This document shows, in pieces, positions 45,264 to 56,647 of a stretch of DNA of 64,000 nucleotides. The notes under the pieces are model-generated. The model ran no database searches, had not been told where the DNA came from, and saw only the letters and a list, made by a program, of their open reading frames with translations. The first letter of the stretch is position 1. Every line of letters starts with the position of its first letter. The position numbers were made by a program, and so were the translations under genes. Source of the stretch: Cercophora sp. LCS_1 (taxonomy: Eukaryota; Ascomycota; Sordariomycetes; Sordariales; Lasiosphaeriaceae). Location of the stretch: contig JAPZLL010000058.1 in NCBI GenBank assembly GCA_036250225.1, positions 1 to 64,000 on the forward strand, written 5' to 3'.

Positions 45264-46114
45264 CCGCCTCAGGTCCTTTGAGGGTAAAGCAGGGACATGG
45301 TGAAGTTAGGGCGGGCGGGGAATTGAGAGAGCAAGAACCGGGTGGGCGTCCTTTTACAAGTTTGCATGGGGTCTCCAGGCTCGGGCTTGACGGGTGGCTT
45401 TGCATCTCGGATTCGGGTCCATGATTGCATTGTTGGCGCTGTGATGGCGCTTGGGAACGGGTACATGGCGAAAACAAAAGTGTTTACTGTCTCACACTGC
45501 TGAGATATGTATGTAGACGGCGTGTTGCGGGACCAAGACAACCAATTGGCGGAAGAAGCATTAGAATGAAGTATGCGATGCGGGGAAATATGCCCAATCT
45601 AACCTGATCTGCGAGGAGCTACACCCTCCCTCAACCTGCCTACAATCTCCCACTCCCGAACAACATTCACACATATTGGCAACATGGAGCAGCAGCACTA
45701 TGAACTTGACTGCCGCGGTTGCTTGATTGCGATCGAAAAGCCGCAGCTTCGCTGTGGCTTACTTGACTTGAGGAACTTGGCTGAAATAGGGCCCTAATCT
45801 CCGAGGGATCCGACGCTGACGTCGCAGCACGCTTCTCCCAACTTCAGCATCAGCGCTTCAAACGTCAGCGATTTAAACCCCATTACAAAGTGCGCGTGGA
45901 GTTCGGTTTCGATCTTCCCGCCCGTGCCAATTGCCTTCAATCACGGGTGCTGGGTCATCACCTGCTTTGTGTCTGCACCGCTGTCTCGGGTGCAGTCGGT
46001 GCTTGTCACATGCCAAACAAACCCTCCCTCGGCGCCGCTCCGCGACGATAGCGTCCGATTCCCAGCAGCCAAACACCGCTCGACAGCCGACCGCAGCAGC
46101 GGACACCCGCGACC
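45264..46114. other. Intergenic, no gene seen
   Basis: 3' flank of Naa15 and upstream region of the sphingoid base kinase. No supported frame or repeat. Confidence 0.5.
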
Positions 46115-47931
46115 ATGAGCGCAGAAGGTTCGGCGGCTTCCGCCCCGGAATCCGGCCTCCAGCACCACGAACCCCCGAAAGGTGACGCCGGCATGCAAGA
46201 TGTGCTGGAGCTCTCCCCTGTCGTGACCCTAACTCTCGGCGCCGACGCGCTCATCCTCCCAGGTACACACTACTACACGATCGCTCCACTAGATGACTGC
46301 CGGCTAACGGTTCGTACCAGGAGAGGCCGTCAGTAAACCCCGCCGAACGTGCGGCTTTGGAAGCCTAGGTAAGTGTCCCACATTGCTCTTCTGCCCGGTG
46401 GCCCCCCTCAACGCCAGCCCAAGGCAGCAGGCAGGCTAACGGCCAACTGCTCCAGCTTCCAACGGCTCCCCAGTTTCCATACCATTTTACAACGTCTTGT
46501 GGGCCGAAGTTAGCGAGGACGGGACGCAGCTCCGCATTGCTTACGCCGACTATACCCACCCCCATCGCCTGGAAGTGCGCAATGTCAAGTTTGACATTCC
46601 CACCGATCACTCTTCCCCGTATATTGCAGAATGGATCGAAACGCTCCTCGACCGCTCGTACGGACCCGCTGCGCGGCGAAAACGCGCCTGGGTTCTTGTG
46701 AACCCGCATGCCGGCCCCGGTGGCGCAGTCAAGATATGGGAGAAACAAGTGAAACCCATCTTCGAGGCGGCGAAGATGCCCATGACTGTAATACATACGA
46801 AGTATTCAGGCGAGGCGGTCGAGCTGGCCAAGAATATGAAGATCGACGAATATGACATTGCGATCCCGTGCTCGGGCGACGGGCTTCCACACGAAGTATT
46901 CAACGGTCTGGGCCAGCGTTCAGACGCGCGTCGTGCTCTGTCCAAAATTGCGGTTTGCCACATCCCATGCGGCTCTGGGAACGCAATGAGTTGCAACTTG
47001 TACGGAACCCATCGCCCATCAATGGCGGCGCTGGCAATCGTGAAGGGTGTACCTACGCCGCTAGACCTCGTCAGTGTCACTCAGGGCGACAAGCGAATGT
47101 TGAGTTTCCTGAGCCAGGCCTTGGGAATCGTTGCCGATTTGGATATCGGGACGGAGAACATGCGCTGGATGGGTGCGGCCCGCTTCACTGTTGGCTTCTT
47201 GCGCTTGGTTCTACAGAAAAAGACGTATCCGTGTGACATTGCGGTCAAGGTTGAGATTGAGCACAAGGATAGTGTTAAAAAGCACTACCGGGAACGAGTC
47301 GGGCAGTCAGGATCTGACAGCGACGATATTGGTGCTGGTGGTTTTGATGGAAGCGGACCGTCCAAAGCGCCGTCTTCAGCGCCAAGCTCCCCGGAAACAG
47401 ATGACGGCGAGGGCCTGCCCCCTCTCCGATATGGGACGGTCACAGACAAGCTCCCCGAAGGCTGGGAGCTAGTGCCTCATGAAAAGCTGGGCAACTTCTA
47501 TTGTGGAAATGTGAGTAGACGCCGTGGGAAATGTCACTCATGTTGCTAACCGCAGATAGATGGCGTACATGGCGCCTGACCTCAACTTTTTCTCAGCAGC
47601 GCTCGCCAACGATGGCCTTATGGACCTGGTTACAGTTGATGGCGATGTCTCCCCGCTCAAAGCCATTGCACTGCAAACCTCGGTCGAAACCGGTCATTTC
47701 TTTGACAGCCCACTAGTAACCTACCGCAAAGTGTCTGCCTACCGGATCATTCCGCGTGAGGATCACCCACCTGGCTATATTAGCATCGACGGCGAAGTAG
47801 CACCTTGGGAGCCGTTTCAGGCCGAAGTTCATCAAGGGCTTGGCTTGACGCTATCAAAAAGAGGCGGGTATGAAGCGCCTGGTCCTCGTGAATGGGATAC
47901 AGTGACTACGACAGAGAGGCTCCTCGCATAG
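46115..47931 (+). CDS. LCB4: Sphingoid long-chain base kinase (diacylglycerol-kinase catalytic family)
   Basis: Four exons: 46115-46262, 46321-46368, 46456-47510 and 47560-47931, giving 540 aa. The acceptor of the last intron is atag at 47559, because only this restores FYCGNMAYMAPDLNFF. The catalytic core starts at about residue 135 with WVLVNPHAGPGGAVKIWEKQ, then CSGDGLPHEVFNGL, the nucleotide-binding and catalytic block, then PCGSGNAMSCNLYG. The C-terminal part has SIDGE in YISIDGEVAPWEPF. It phosphorylates sphingosine-type long-chain bases with ATP at internal membranes and thereby controls the ceramide/long-chain-base-phosphate balance. A 45-residue acidic Ser/Gly linker (about 400-445) is probably unstructured. 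Whether it matches Lcb4 or Lcb5 of yeast cannot be separated. Confidence 0.93.
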
Positions 47932-48181
47932 CAGCTAGGGGCTGCTGTGTGTGTCGGCATTGTTGCTGGGTTGATAATGTGGGGTCGAGTCTCGAAGCTG
48001 TCAGTGGAAGCATTGAAAAGCGGTTAGTATCATTGTCATGATAGATAGCGTAGCCGAGCCTTCTCTTCCTCTTCTGACGTTCACGTATATACATTGGACA
48101 ATACACTCCATCACCTACAACCAAGCTCTGACGGGGAAGGCGAAAGGATCATAGCGCAGAATTTGGTTATCTTTCAGTAAT

Positions 48182-49061
48182 TCAGTCATCAAAACCATCC
48201 CAACTCCCACTATCTCCATCCGCCACATCGACATCCTTTTCCCCTGATGCGGCCTTTCCCCCTTGCAGACGGTCGTCTGCCAGGGATTCCTTCGTTCTGA
48301 TTCGTACACCAGGGCTCGTTGTTTTCTGCTCCAACAGATCCACGAATTCGATGAGTCTGGTCAGAATCTTCTTCGCCTCTTCGTCCTCCTCCTCAAGCAA
48401 GCCTGCCTTCTCAGCCTCATCAACCCAGATATCCAAGACGTGAAGCCTCAAGCCATTTGGTATCGTTTGTGCAGCCAATGTGCTCTCCTCCAAGCCGGCG
48501 AATTCCACCTCCTCTTCAGTGTTGAACGGCCATTCCTCTAACAGCCCCAGTATGCCATCTGTTTTTTGCATATCCCAAGACCCTTCAGACTTCATCCACC
48601 GGAAGCTTGCTCCCAGAACCCTCCTGACGAGCAAGAGGAACTTCTCCATTCGCAGAACGTCGATACCCGTCCACTCTCGGGACATGGTAGCCCAGAACCC
48701 ACGCAGCCAAGGGACAACGGCATCTTGTGGGAGCACGAATATCAATTCGGCGAGCTCGGCGCATAGGTTTTGTTGTGGAATTGGCCGATCGCACATCCAC
48801 AGGGCGAAGAAGAGTCCCTTCCAGAGCTTGATGACGTCTAAAGGTTTCAGGTGGGAGGTGACTTGGCGAGAGGAGAGAAAGGTGTGAAGGGATGCCAGCG
48901 CTGATGTGCGAATCTTACGATCTGAGTAATTCGTTAGCAATAATACGAGAGGAAATAGCCTGGGCAGTGGATGCGCGGCGAGCTGTGGGAGTCGGGAATT
49001 GCAACGGACCACTCGAGGCAAGATTCTTGATGAAAGGCATGACCTGCTCTCCAGGCGCCAT
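48182..49061 (-). CDS. RRP1: Ribosomal RNA processing protein 1 (Rrp1/NOP52 family)
   Basis: Two exons, 49061-49013 and 48921-48182, giving 262 aa. Exon 1 gives MAPGEQVMPFIKNLAS, joined by a 91-nt intron (branch gctaacga) to RKIRTSALASLHTFLSSRQ. This is the typical Rrp1 opening with its HEAT-like helix. PLDVIKLWKGLFFALWMCDR, IPQQNLCAELAELIF and WTGIDVLRMEKFLLLVRRVL are family blocks. The family acts in the nucleolus in maturation of 27S pre-rRNA to 25S rRNA for the 60S subunit. The tail is acidic with a Lys-rich part (GGKAASGEKDVDVADGDSG). Intron donor GTGGTC is weak, so residues 17-18 are less certain. It is convergent with the base kinase 250 bp away. Confidence 0.88.
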
Positions 49062-50006
49062 CTTGTCTATTATTGAAAGGAGTGGCCCGAAAGATTACTG
49101 ATGTCTCCTTTGCTTGGTTCGCCCGATCAAGCCTACTTCTGAAGGTGTTCCTGACGAGGTGGGGTTGATTGTTGAAATTCCAAAGCAAATCTTGTCCGCC
49201 CGGCAGAAAATTTGGCGCCAAGATTTGACAAGGCGGTGTCGACCTCCACGTGCTGAGCAAAGCTCGAAGCTCAAGCATTTCCCCAGGAAGCTCGGGTGAG
49301 TTCCGCCGACGCCATTCCGGATCCGTTTTACGCCTTTGAGCTTCGATAAGACGTTGTTGATAGCACAGTGACAGTGATGAGGACGTTGAAGTTGCCTTAT
49401 CTCATGCAGAGCAGGAATCACACTCAAGTACGTGCTTCCGCCTCCGGCGGACCTGATCGGATCCCGTTTCTGCGTCGCTGGAGCAGGTAAGCGCCGCGTG
49501 TCTTCTTCTGAAGAGTCCTGTGACGTTTTTAACACACCACCCCAGAAGTTGCCTCGGCGATGCCATCTAGCCGGCTTCACATGCGGGTCCAGCGGAGCGC
49601 GTTTCATCCCGGCCGGGCAAGTACAAGAACAGAATGGAGCACGCTTGAGATCAGGAGCTCCAACGTCTTCTCCTCTAATTGCCATCATTGTGCCTGCTTG
49701 GGACTCCACCAGCCATCTATCTAGTTAAACCCAACCCCAGGAGTTGTGTGACTACGTCAGCTCTATCAAAGTGTTGCACGAGTCGCGTTGCAACGTCAGG
49801 TATTCTTGCAACTTCGCGCGTTTGTTCCGCATTCCGATCAGGCTGAAGAGGCTGAAGGATAAAAGAGCCGCCGCACTCCAGACGAATCGCCGCAATCAGG
49901 TGGCGCCGACGCAAGACTTCCACTGGACGCTGTCGCTTCGCAGACATTACAGGGGTGCACAAGGTTCGGAGCGCTGGATGTTGCAGCCGATTGCTCAGAA
50001 ATAAAA
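49062..50006. other. Intergenic between divergent genes
   Basis: Shared upstream region of Rrp1 (-) and aspartate aminotransferase (+). A 204-codon open frame on the minus strand lacks any domain and is probably chance. No repeats. Confidence 0.5.
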
Positions 50007-51624
50007 ATGGCGCCAGCTTCACCTCGTCCCACCACTGCGTCTAACGCTTCCACGTCATCTTCCTCCATCTCCCGTCTTCAAAGCATAGCGAGCCAAATGT
50101 CGCCAGTATCAGCAACCAGCTTTCCCCCCGAGGCGGTGCCCCAGGCCCCCGAGGACCCCCTCTTCGGGCTCATGAGAGCTTACAGGGCAGACCCAAGCCC
50201 TGACAAAGTCGATCTGGTAGGTCACAACCCAAGGCCTTGACAGCCAACTCCGGTTTGTAGCGCATGCTAATCTTTTTGCGCGCCAGGGAATTGGTGCCTA
50301 CCGCGATAACAATGCAAAGCCCTGGGTTCTTCCCGTTGTCAAGAAGGTGCGTTGCGCTCAATTGCACTTTTGCAGTTGCCATCCCTTGGACCCTGGAGAT
50401 CGACCTTGCTGGGCTGCTGGGGGTTTGGGAACCCCGCAATCCGCGCAACAGCTTCTTCGTCGCCAAGTTTTGCCCCACCATGGCGCGTCCGATGAGTCGG
50501 CCAGAAGTTCGTGTTACTGAGCTAACGGGAACGTTGTCTTGTAGGCCGACGAGATTATCCGCAACGACCCCGACCTGAATCACGAATATCTTCCCATCAC
50601 TGGTCTTGCCTCGTTCACCAGCAAGGCCGCAGAGCTTGTCGTTGGCGCCACATCCCCCGCCCTTGCCGAGAAGCGCGTGGCTTCGGTCCAAACCATTTCG
50701 GGTACCGGTGCCCTCCACCTCGGAGCCCTATTCCTGGCCAAGTTCTACAAGGTCAACGGCGCAAACCGCACTGTTTACATCAGCAACCCGACCTGGGCAA
50801 ACCACAATCAAATCTTCACCAATGTCGGCCTTCCGATTGCCACTTACCCCTACTTCGACAAGGAGACCAAGGGTCTGGACATTGAGGGCATGAAGAGAGC
50901 CCTAGCCGATGCCCCGGAACGAAGCATTGTCTTGCTGCACGCCTGCGCCCACAACCCAACGGGCGTTGACCCCACCCCCGAGCAATGGCGAGAAATCGCC
51001 GAGGTCATCAGGGCAAAGCAGCATTTCCCCTTCTTCGACACAGCTTACCAGGGATTCGCCTCGGGTGACCTGGACCGTGATGCAGGCGCCATCCGCTACT
51101 TCGTCGAGCAAGGCTTCGAGCTCGTGGTTGCCCAGTCCTTTGCCAAAAACTTCGGTCTCTATGGCGAGCGCGCCGGCGCTTTCCACTTTGTATCTGCTCC
51201 TTCGTCCGGTGCTGCTGAGATTACTAGCCGCGTTGCCTCCCAGCTCGCCATCTTGCAGCGCTCCGAGATCAGCAATCCTCCCATCTACGGCGCCAAGATT
51301 GCGTCCATCGTGCTGAACGACAAAGCGCTCTTCGCCGAGTGGCAGGAGAACCTACGGGAGATGTCTGGCCGCATCATCACCATGCGTCACACTCTCCGGG
51401 CGAAACTTGAGGAGCTTGGAACACCCGGCAAGTGGAACCACATCACTGACCAGATTGGCATGTTCAGCTTCACTGGTCTCACTGAGGCTCAGGTTGCCAA
51501 GCTCAGGTCCGATTATCACATCTACATGACCAAGAATGGCAGAATTAGCATGGCGGGTTTGAACACAAGGAATGTAGAATACTTTGCTAAGGCTGTGGAT
51601 AAGGTCGTCCGCGAGGTGCAATAG
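50007..51624 (+). CDS. AAT: Aspartate aminotransferase
   Basis: Three exons: 50007-50216, 50287-50346 and 50545-51624, giving 449 aa from the first ATG. The short exon 2 encodes GIGAYRDNNAKPWVLPVVKK. The pyridoxal-phosphate Lys is Lys291 in AQSFAKNFGLYGERAG. Other class-I blocks are LHACAHNPTGVDPTPEQW (with the NPTG motif), FFDTAYQGFASG and GRISMAGLN. It interconverts aspartate and 2-oxoglutarate with oxaloacetate and glutamate. A second in-frame Met at residue 31 (MSPVSATSFPPEAV) would give 419 aa and place the Lys at 261, the size of cytosolic enzymes. The extra 30 Ser/Thr/Arg residues may be a targeting presequence or an untranslated leader. Intron 2 is 198 nt. Confidence 0.95.
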
Positions 51625-52158
51625 GAGGCACGTCCTGACGCGGTGGCTTTGGCATCAAAAACTCGACTCAACAAGAATCACAAGGTGATTTGTTTGCCGC
51701 TCGTTTGACCGCGCTTTCCATCCCATTTGGCTGCCTTGCTCAAAAATATGAATACCATGCCAACCTCTGATGGAAGCATCCGATCCTCAGTCATGGTTGA
51801 GTAATTTCATCTTGATGTTGTGGTCAAAGTATGGTTGACGTGACGGTGATCAGCTGGCTAGCGTTTGTTCCGTCACAGACATCTGCGGTTTGTCTCACGG
51901 ATCTAAGCCTAGCCTACGACGTATACCCTTCCCATTATGATCCCGGGAGGTCAGAAAGAAGAAGTGATGTTCACTGGAGATGACTTGGATTGTGACACCC
52001 GGGTTCCTCAGAGGTGCAAGCATGGAGCCGTACTTGGTGGGCAGGATGATCCTTGGGATGGACACCGTGGTATCCTCCATTCCTAACGCCGCAAAGTATG
52101 GTGTATTATTTGACCTGGTAAATGGGCATTTGGGGTGCATTTGCGAGTCCCATCTTAT
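51625..52158. other. Intergenic between convergent genes
   Basis: The 3' flanks of aspartate aminotransferase (+) and the Ufe1-like SNARE (-). No gene recognised. Confidence 0.55.
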
Positions 52159-53305
52159 CTATATCAAGAGGTCCCAAACAACCAGAAAGGCGCACAAACC
52201 GGTGGCTGCGAAAAAGGTGTACCTCGCTGGGCTGGCTCTCGCGGCGCTCTTCTTGAGTTCCTTGTTTCCTCTACCAACACCCTCCGTTGTCTCAAACGAC
52301 TCGGCCACGAGTTGCTCAATATGTGCCGACTGTGCAGTCAGGTTGCCGACAAGCATATTTTGCAGCTCTGAGATCTCGAGGATAGATTTTTCCGCAGTCC
52401 TAGACCAGAATTAGCGCACAGCCACCCCATCTGCCAAAGAACTACCCACCTGACTTTGTCCAGTGTGCTTTCATAATGTTTCAACATATCCTGATTCCCC
52501 TTCTCGAACATCTGCCTCTGTTCTTCAGTAAGCTCCTCCGCAGGTGCCCTCTTTGCCTCCTCCCCCTCCCCAGGCAGTCCAGGCATCCCACCACCAAAGC
52601 TGCCAACTGGAGCCCCAAAATCAACCCCCGTAGAGCTCCCCACCCCTCTCGCCTTGGCCAACATGCTCTTTCTCTTCTCCATTTCCCTCGCCAGCCTTGT
52701 TTCCATCATCCCCTGCTGGGTCTTTGCCGTCTCCTGTAGCCTCTGCCTCAAGAACAGCACAACACTCTCTCTGTGCGCCTTCAATTGTAGCGCCGCTGCC
52801 TCGGCGGCGGCCTGCTCGCTGCTCTTGCCTGTGCCCGCCCCGGCGCCCGCGGCCCATGTGCCTAGGGCGCCAAAGCCACGAGCAAACCGCTTCTGGAGCA
52901 GCGCAGTTTCGGTATTGTGGCGAAGCTGCTCGGCATCTTCGAGAGCTCGTATGCGGGCATTGAGGTCCCGGAGTGTCTTTTTCGCGTTGGCATCGATTTC
53001 CTCGCGCTCGCGGTCGGTGAGAAATACGGGCTGGGAGGAGGAGGTTGTGCGGAGGTGGGTTTTACGGGGCGTTGCTGTAGAGAGGTAGACCTGTCGGAGG
53101 TTGCGGAGTTCGCTGTGTAGGCGGGTAACAAGAGTGCACTGTAGACATCGGTTAGCTTTGTCTAGGATTCAGGGTCGGAAAGGCGGCTCACTATTCGGTG
53201 GGCTTCGCTGAGAAAGGCGTCCGCCGTTTCCGCTTGGGGGCGTCTCGTGAGGGGCGCTTCATGCCCTTTGAGAAGCGTATCGAATTCCCGAGTGAGATCG
53301 GCCAT
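52159..53305 (-). CDS. UFE1: Syntaxin 18/Ufe1-type SNARE
   Basis: Three exons: 53305-53192, 53138-52450 and 52399-52159, giving 347 aa. The start MADLTREFDTLLKGHE opens the syntaxin-18 N-terminal domain; an upstream in-frame Met adds 58 Pro/Arg-rich residues and is less likely. LREEIDANAKKTLRDLNARI-like helices (EIDANAKKTLRDLNARIRAL) and the RESVVLFLRQRLQETAKTQQ segment follow. The C-terminal SNARE helix spans the second intron (LDKVRTAEKSILEISELQNM). It is followed by a single membrane anchor (YTFFAATGLCAFLVVWDLLI) at the very end, as in tail-anchored SNAREs. Ufe1 is the endoplasmic reticulum t-SNARE for retrograde Golgi-to-ER vesicles. A Gly/Ala/Pro insert before the SNARE motif is longer than in yeast. 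Confidence 0.9.
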
Positions 53306-54091
53306 TGGTCTGGGCTGAATTGGTGGTCGTTGAGGATGCCGGTTTTGACGTGGCTTTCTGGGTTGCTTCATTGATGACATGGCTCGAGCGAGCGAGCTGG
53401 CAGGCTTGGCAGGTCGGTGTGGGGCCGGGTTTCTTGGCTTGTGTAACACGGCACGGATCGGCGCAACGGGACCTCCCACGGTAAGACATTTTCACCCCAA
53501 CGCGCTTCCGTGCGGCGTGACATGACTTCGGCTCCGATTGACTGTCCCGGAGGATGCCCGAATGCTCTTCTTGCCGGTCCGTGACAATGGTAAACATAAC
53601 ACTCGGGTTTGGAGGCGATGGCGGTGGCGACCCGCAATCCACACCGCTGACGCCCACCGATGTTTTCCGATCTGGCGCAGACTGCCCTGCCCGAGAATCT
53701 GAGCCTGGCCAGCCCTGGACACCGTGCGACCGATACCGCACCGTCAGCTTCCCAATGTATGGCGACGTGCAGATGACGCCTTCTCAGGATAGGTTGCGGA
53801 TCATCTTGCCGGGTGACTCAATGCGGCGACCTCGTGGTTGCAGCGGATAGCGTTCATCGACCCTGAAAAGGCCCGGGAATAACGGTCCAATGCCGTTTCG
53901 CTCCCGCAACATCCTTTTTGAGCCTCCTAGACCCGTTCCTTCGGCACCCGCTCGCTGCACACTCTGCAGCTTGAGCAAGCCGATTCTAGTTTCAGCGGTC
54001 AAGCGGCTGTATATCATGATTCTCGTTCCTCGCCGCGCACGCGGGTTCTTCTCCTTTCCAATTATCCCTCTCTGGGCCGTTCACGATAGTC
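53306..54091. other. Intergenic between divergent genes
   Basis: Shared upstream region of the SNARE gene (-) and the MFS gene (+). Frames here are short and lack domains. Confidence 0.5.
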
Positions 54092-55699
54092 ATGGTGATC
54101 TCAAGAAGAAACTCCACGTCGCTTCCAGGCCAGGGAATTAGCTCTGGCGATACAAACCCCACTGCCGGACTTGAGAGCGAGAAGGGTGAAAATTCTCCAG
54201 ACCTCACCGTCCCTGCCACCAGCCATGACCCCGAGGCTGCCGACCAGACGTCCACGCGGCCCCCTTACACAGTATTCACGGGCTACACCCGGGGATTCAT
54301 CATTACCATGGTCACCATCGGCGCCATAACGTCCCCCATGACGGCCAACATTTACTTCCCCGTCCTCAACCCTATCGCGGTCGACCTAGGCGTCTCCGTT
54401 GGCCTCATCAACCTCACGCTCACCACGTATATGGTCATGCAAGCCATATCACCGCCCGTATTTGGAGATTTTGCTGACACGGCCGGCCGTCGGCCCGCTT
54501 TCATCATCTCCTTCTCCGTCTACGTCATTGCCAACCTCGGTCTCGCCCTCCAACATAGCTATCCTGCACTTCTCGTCCTGCGCATGGCGCAAAGCGCCGG
54601 TAGCAGTGGGACCCTCGCGCTGTGTTTTGCAGTCGTGGCCGATATCTCCGTCAGCGCCGAACGGGGAAAGTACATGGGCATCCTAGGCGCCGGGATCAAC
54701 GTCGGTCCGGCCCTGAGTCCGGTGCTCGGTGGCATCCTAGCTGAGTACCTGGGATGGCGGGCCATCTTTTGGTTCTGTCTCATCTTCAGCGGCGCCTGGC
54801 TCATACCCTTCATTCTCGCCGTCCCAGAAACGGGACGGAATGTGGTTGGCAACGGGTCCATCCCTGCGACTGGGTGGAACATGACGTTGTTGAACTACGT
54901 TCGCTGTCGGCGGCAGCCAGACACACAGCATAGAGGCCCGAAGCCGAAGCTCCGATTTCCAAACCCCGTCAACTCGCTCAAGGTAGCGCTCGAAAAAGAC
55001 CTGTCGATGCTGCTGTTCTATGGCACCTTGGTGTACCTGGTGTTTATCCTCATTTGTGCGACCATCTCGACCGAGTTCTCAGCCATATACAAGTACAGTG
55101 ACCTAGAAATAGGACTGTGCTTTCTACCGTACGGACTGGGGTGCTGCTCCGCGGCTGTTTTTCAAGGCTACGTGTTGGACTGGAACTATCGGCGCATCGC
55201 AAAGAAGATTGGTTTCGCCATCGACTACAAGCGCGGCGATGATCTGAGTAACTTCCCGATCGAAAAGGCGCGCATCCAACCGGTTGTCCCTGTCTTACTT
55301 CTCGGCGTTGTCTCGACTATTGCATACGGTTGGGTGTTGCAGGCAGAGACACATCTCGCCGGCCCGTTGGTCTTGTTGTACGTTATTGGTTTGTGTGTGA
55401 CCGGTTCCTTTTCAATTCTCAATACACTGGTCGTCGATCTTTACCCCGAAGCGCCAGCAACAGCAATGGCGGCCAACAACCTGGTTCGTTGTCTGTTTGG
55501 TGCTGGAGGAACAGCCGTGATCGAACCGATGCTGCAGGCTATGGGCCGAGGATGGGCGTACACATTTTGCGCACTGATGCCCATTGTTTTCTCGCCAATC
55601 TTGTTTGTGCTATCGAAATACGGCATCAAGTTCCGAGAGGAACGACGATTGAGGATGGAGAGGAAAAGGGAAACGTCCGAGGACAGTACAGATGGATGA
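54092..55699 (+). CDS. MFS transporter, DHA1 family, Qdr-like
   Basis: A single exon of 535 aa. A cytosolic N-terminal tail of about 65 residues precedes 12 predicted membrane segments. Family blocks are NIYFPVLNPIAVDLGVSVGL, INLTLTTYMVMQAISPPVFG and the loop motif DTAGRRPAF. Others are VLRMAQSAGSSGTLALCFAV, the antiporter-like GPALSPVLGGILAEYLGW, and FILAVPETGRNVVGNGSIP. The last block plus TGWNMTLLNYV is typical of the Qdr1-3/Dtr1 group of drug:H+ antiporters, which export drugs, polyamines or spore-wall precursors at the plasma membrane. The middle loop carries RFPNPVNSLKVALEKD. The substrate is unknown. The gene has no cluster partners, so it does not look like part of a secondary-metabolite locus. 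Confidence 0.92.
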   Translation: MVISRRNSTSLPGQGISSGDTNPTAGLESEKGENSPDLTVPATSHDPEAADQTSTRPPYTVFTGYTRGFIITMVTIGAITSPMTANIYFPVLNPIAVDLGVSVGLINLTLTTYMVMQAISPPVFGDFADTAGRRPAFIISFSVYVIANLGLALQHSYPALLVLRMAQSAGSSGTLALCFAVVADISVSAERGKYMGILGAGINVGPALSPVLGGILAEYLGWRAIFWFCLIFSGAWLIPFILAVPETGRNVVGNGSIPATGWNMTLLNYVRCRRQPDTQHRGPKPKLRFPNPVNSLKVALEKDLSMLLFYGTLVYLVFILICATISTEFSAIYKYSDLEIGLCFLPYGLGCCSAAVFQGYVLDWNYRRIAKKIGFAIDYKRGDDLSNFPIEKARIQPVVPVLLLGVVSTIAYGWVLQAETHLAGPLVLLYVIGLCVTGSFSILNTLVVDLYPEAPATAMAANNLVRCLFGAGGTAVIEPMLQAMGRGWAYTFCALMPIVFSPILFVLSKYGIKFREERRLRMERKRETSEDSTDG

Positions 55700-55770
55700 A
55701 TGTTGATGTGCGGCAACGTCCCCGGTGTCCGTCAAGTTAGAAGGAAAAAAGATACCAAAAAATATTAAAT

Positions 55771-55856
55771 GCTAGAGCCGGGATTTGCACCCGAGTCTTC
55801 ACCTTTGTTGGTATTCCAGTGGAAGGGTGACGAGTTAACTACTACTCCACTCCAGC
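55771..55856 (-). tRNA. tRNA-Gly (anticodon UCC) with 15-nt intron
   Basis: Reading the minus strand from 55856: acceptor GCTGGAG pairs with CTCTAGC (one G-T pair). The D stem is GAGT/ACTC with an 8-base loop. The anticodon stem is TCACC/GGTGA and the T stem TCGGG/CCCGG with loop TGCAAAT. The anticodon loop holds CTTCCA, anticodon TCC, followed by a 15-nt intron starting one base 3' of the anticodon. Intron TGGAA can pair with loop TTCCA, the usual anticodon-intron helix recognised by tRNA splicing endonuclease. The D loop lacks a GG pair and the T loop has TG in place of TT, so the gene could be slightly divergent. It lies 72 bp past the MFS stop codon. Confidence 0.8.
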
Positions 55857-56647
55857 TTGTTTATTGTTGCTCGAATCAACATTGGATATAAAGGGTAGTT
55901 TGGGGTGGTCAAGGCTTTTCTAGCTCATCATTGTGGTGTTTGTCCAGTTGCTCAGGCTTGCCTGAGGTCACCACACAATCTTATGCAATGTTGAGGAGAC
56001 AACAGATTCCCAAGGTTGGAGATGCCCTTCTCGCCAACTTGACATAAACTCCTCTCCGGTTGACAGAAAAACCAAGGTTCCCGGGTAGCGAGACAATGAG
56101 AGATTCACCCAGGGGAGCTCAGCCAACGGCCACACAGTTGCTCAGGAGCAACATGATACAAGGTTCGCACAACAAACGCCTGAACATTCACTATCTATCC
56201 AAACATTCAGGTGGTATTGGGTATCCATGCAACCAGTCATGCAAATCCCGCCCCGACCAAGGGGCCAGACAACAGCAACATCCATACATGTAATGTAACA
56301 ACAGCAGACCCCGACAAGATGCATACACTGGGATGGTATTAACCGAAACCGACAGCAAAAAAAGGACACTCGCTACCCTTGCACCAAGATCCGGTCAAAT
56401 GCAGAACAAAAACACCGAGGGGGTATGTGTGAAAAGGCATCCGTTACAACAACCAAGCAACCCGCGGATGCACCTTGTACCCAATGCTGTTGTTCCCATC
56501 TGCTGTCAGCCCGGAAAAGCAGCCAAACGACCATCTAACAGAAAACAGCAAATCCCGACCTGGCGCGAAACACCATGAAAACAACGTCGATCGTCGACAC
56601 AAGCCCACAGACGTATATAATTTTCCACCCTGCGGCAGCTTCATCCA
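55857..56647. other. Intergenic, no gene seen
   Basis: Upstream flank of the tRNA gene and 3' flank of the large repeat-protein gene, which ends at 56648. No coding signal. Confidence 0.55.

Noticed and set aside
49095..49709. 204-codon minus-strand frame between Rrp1 and aspartate aminotransferase
   Set aside because: Composition is irregular, no family is recognised, and it sits in the shared promoter of two conserved genes.
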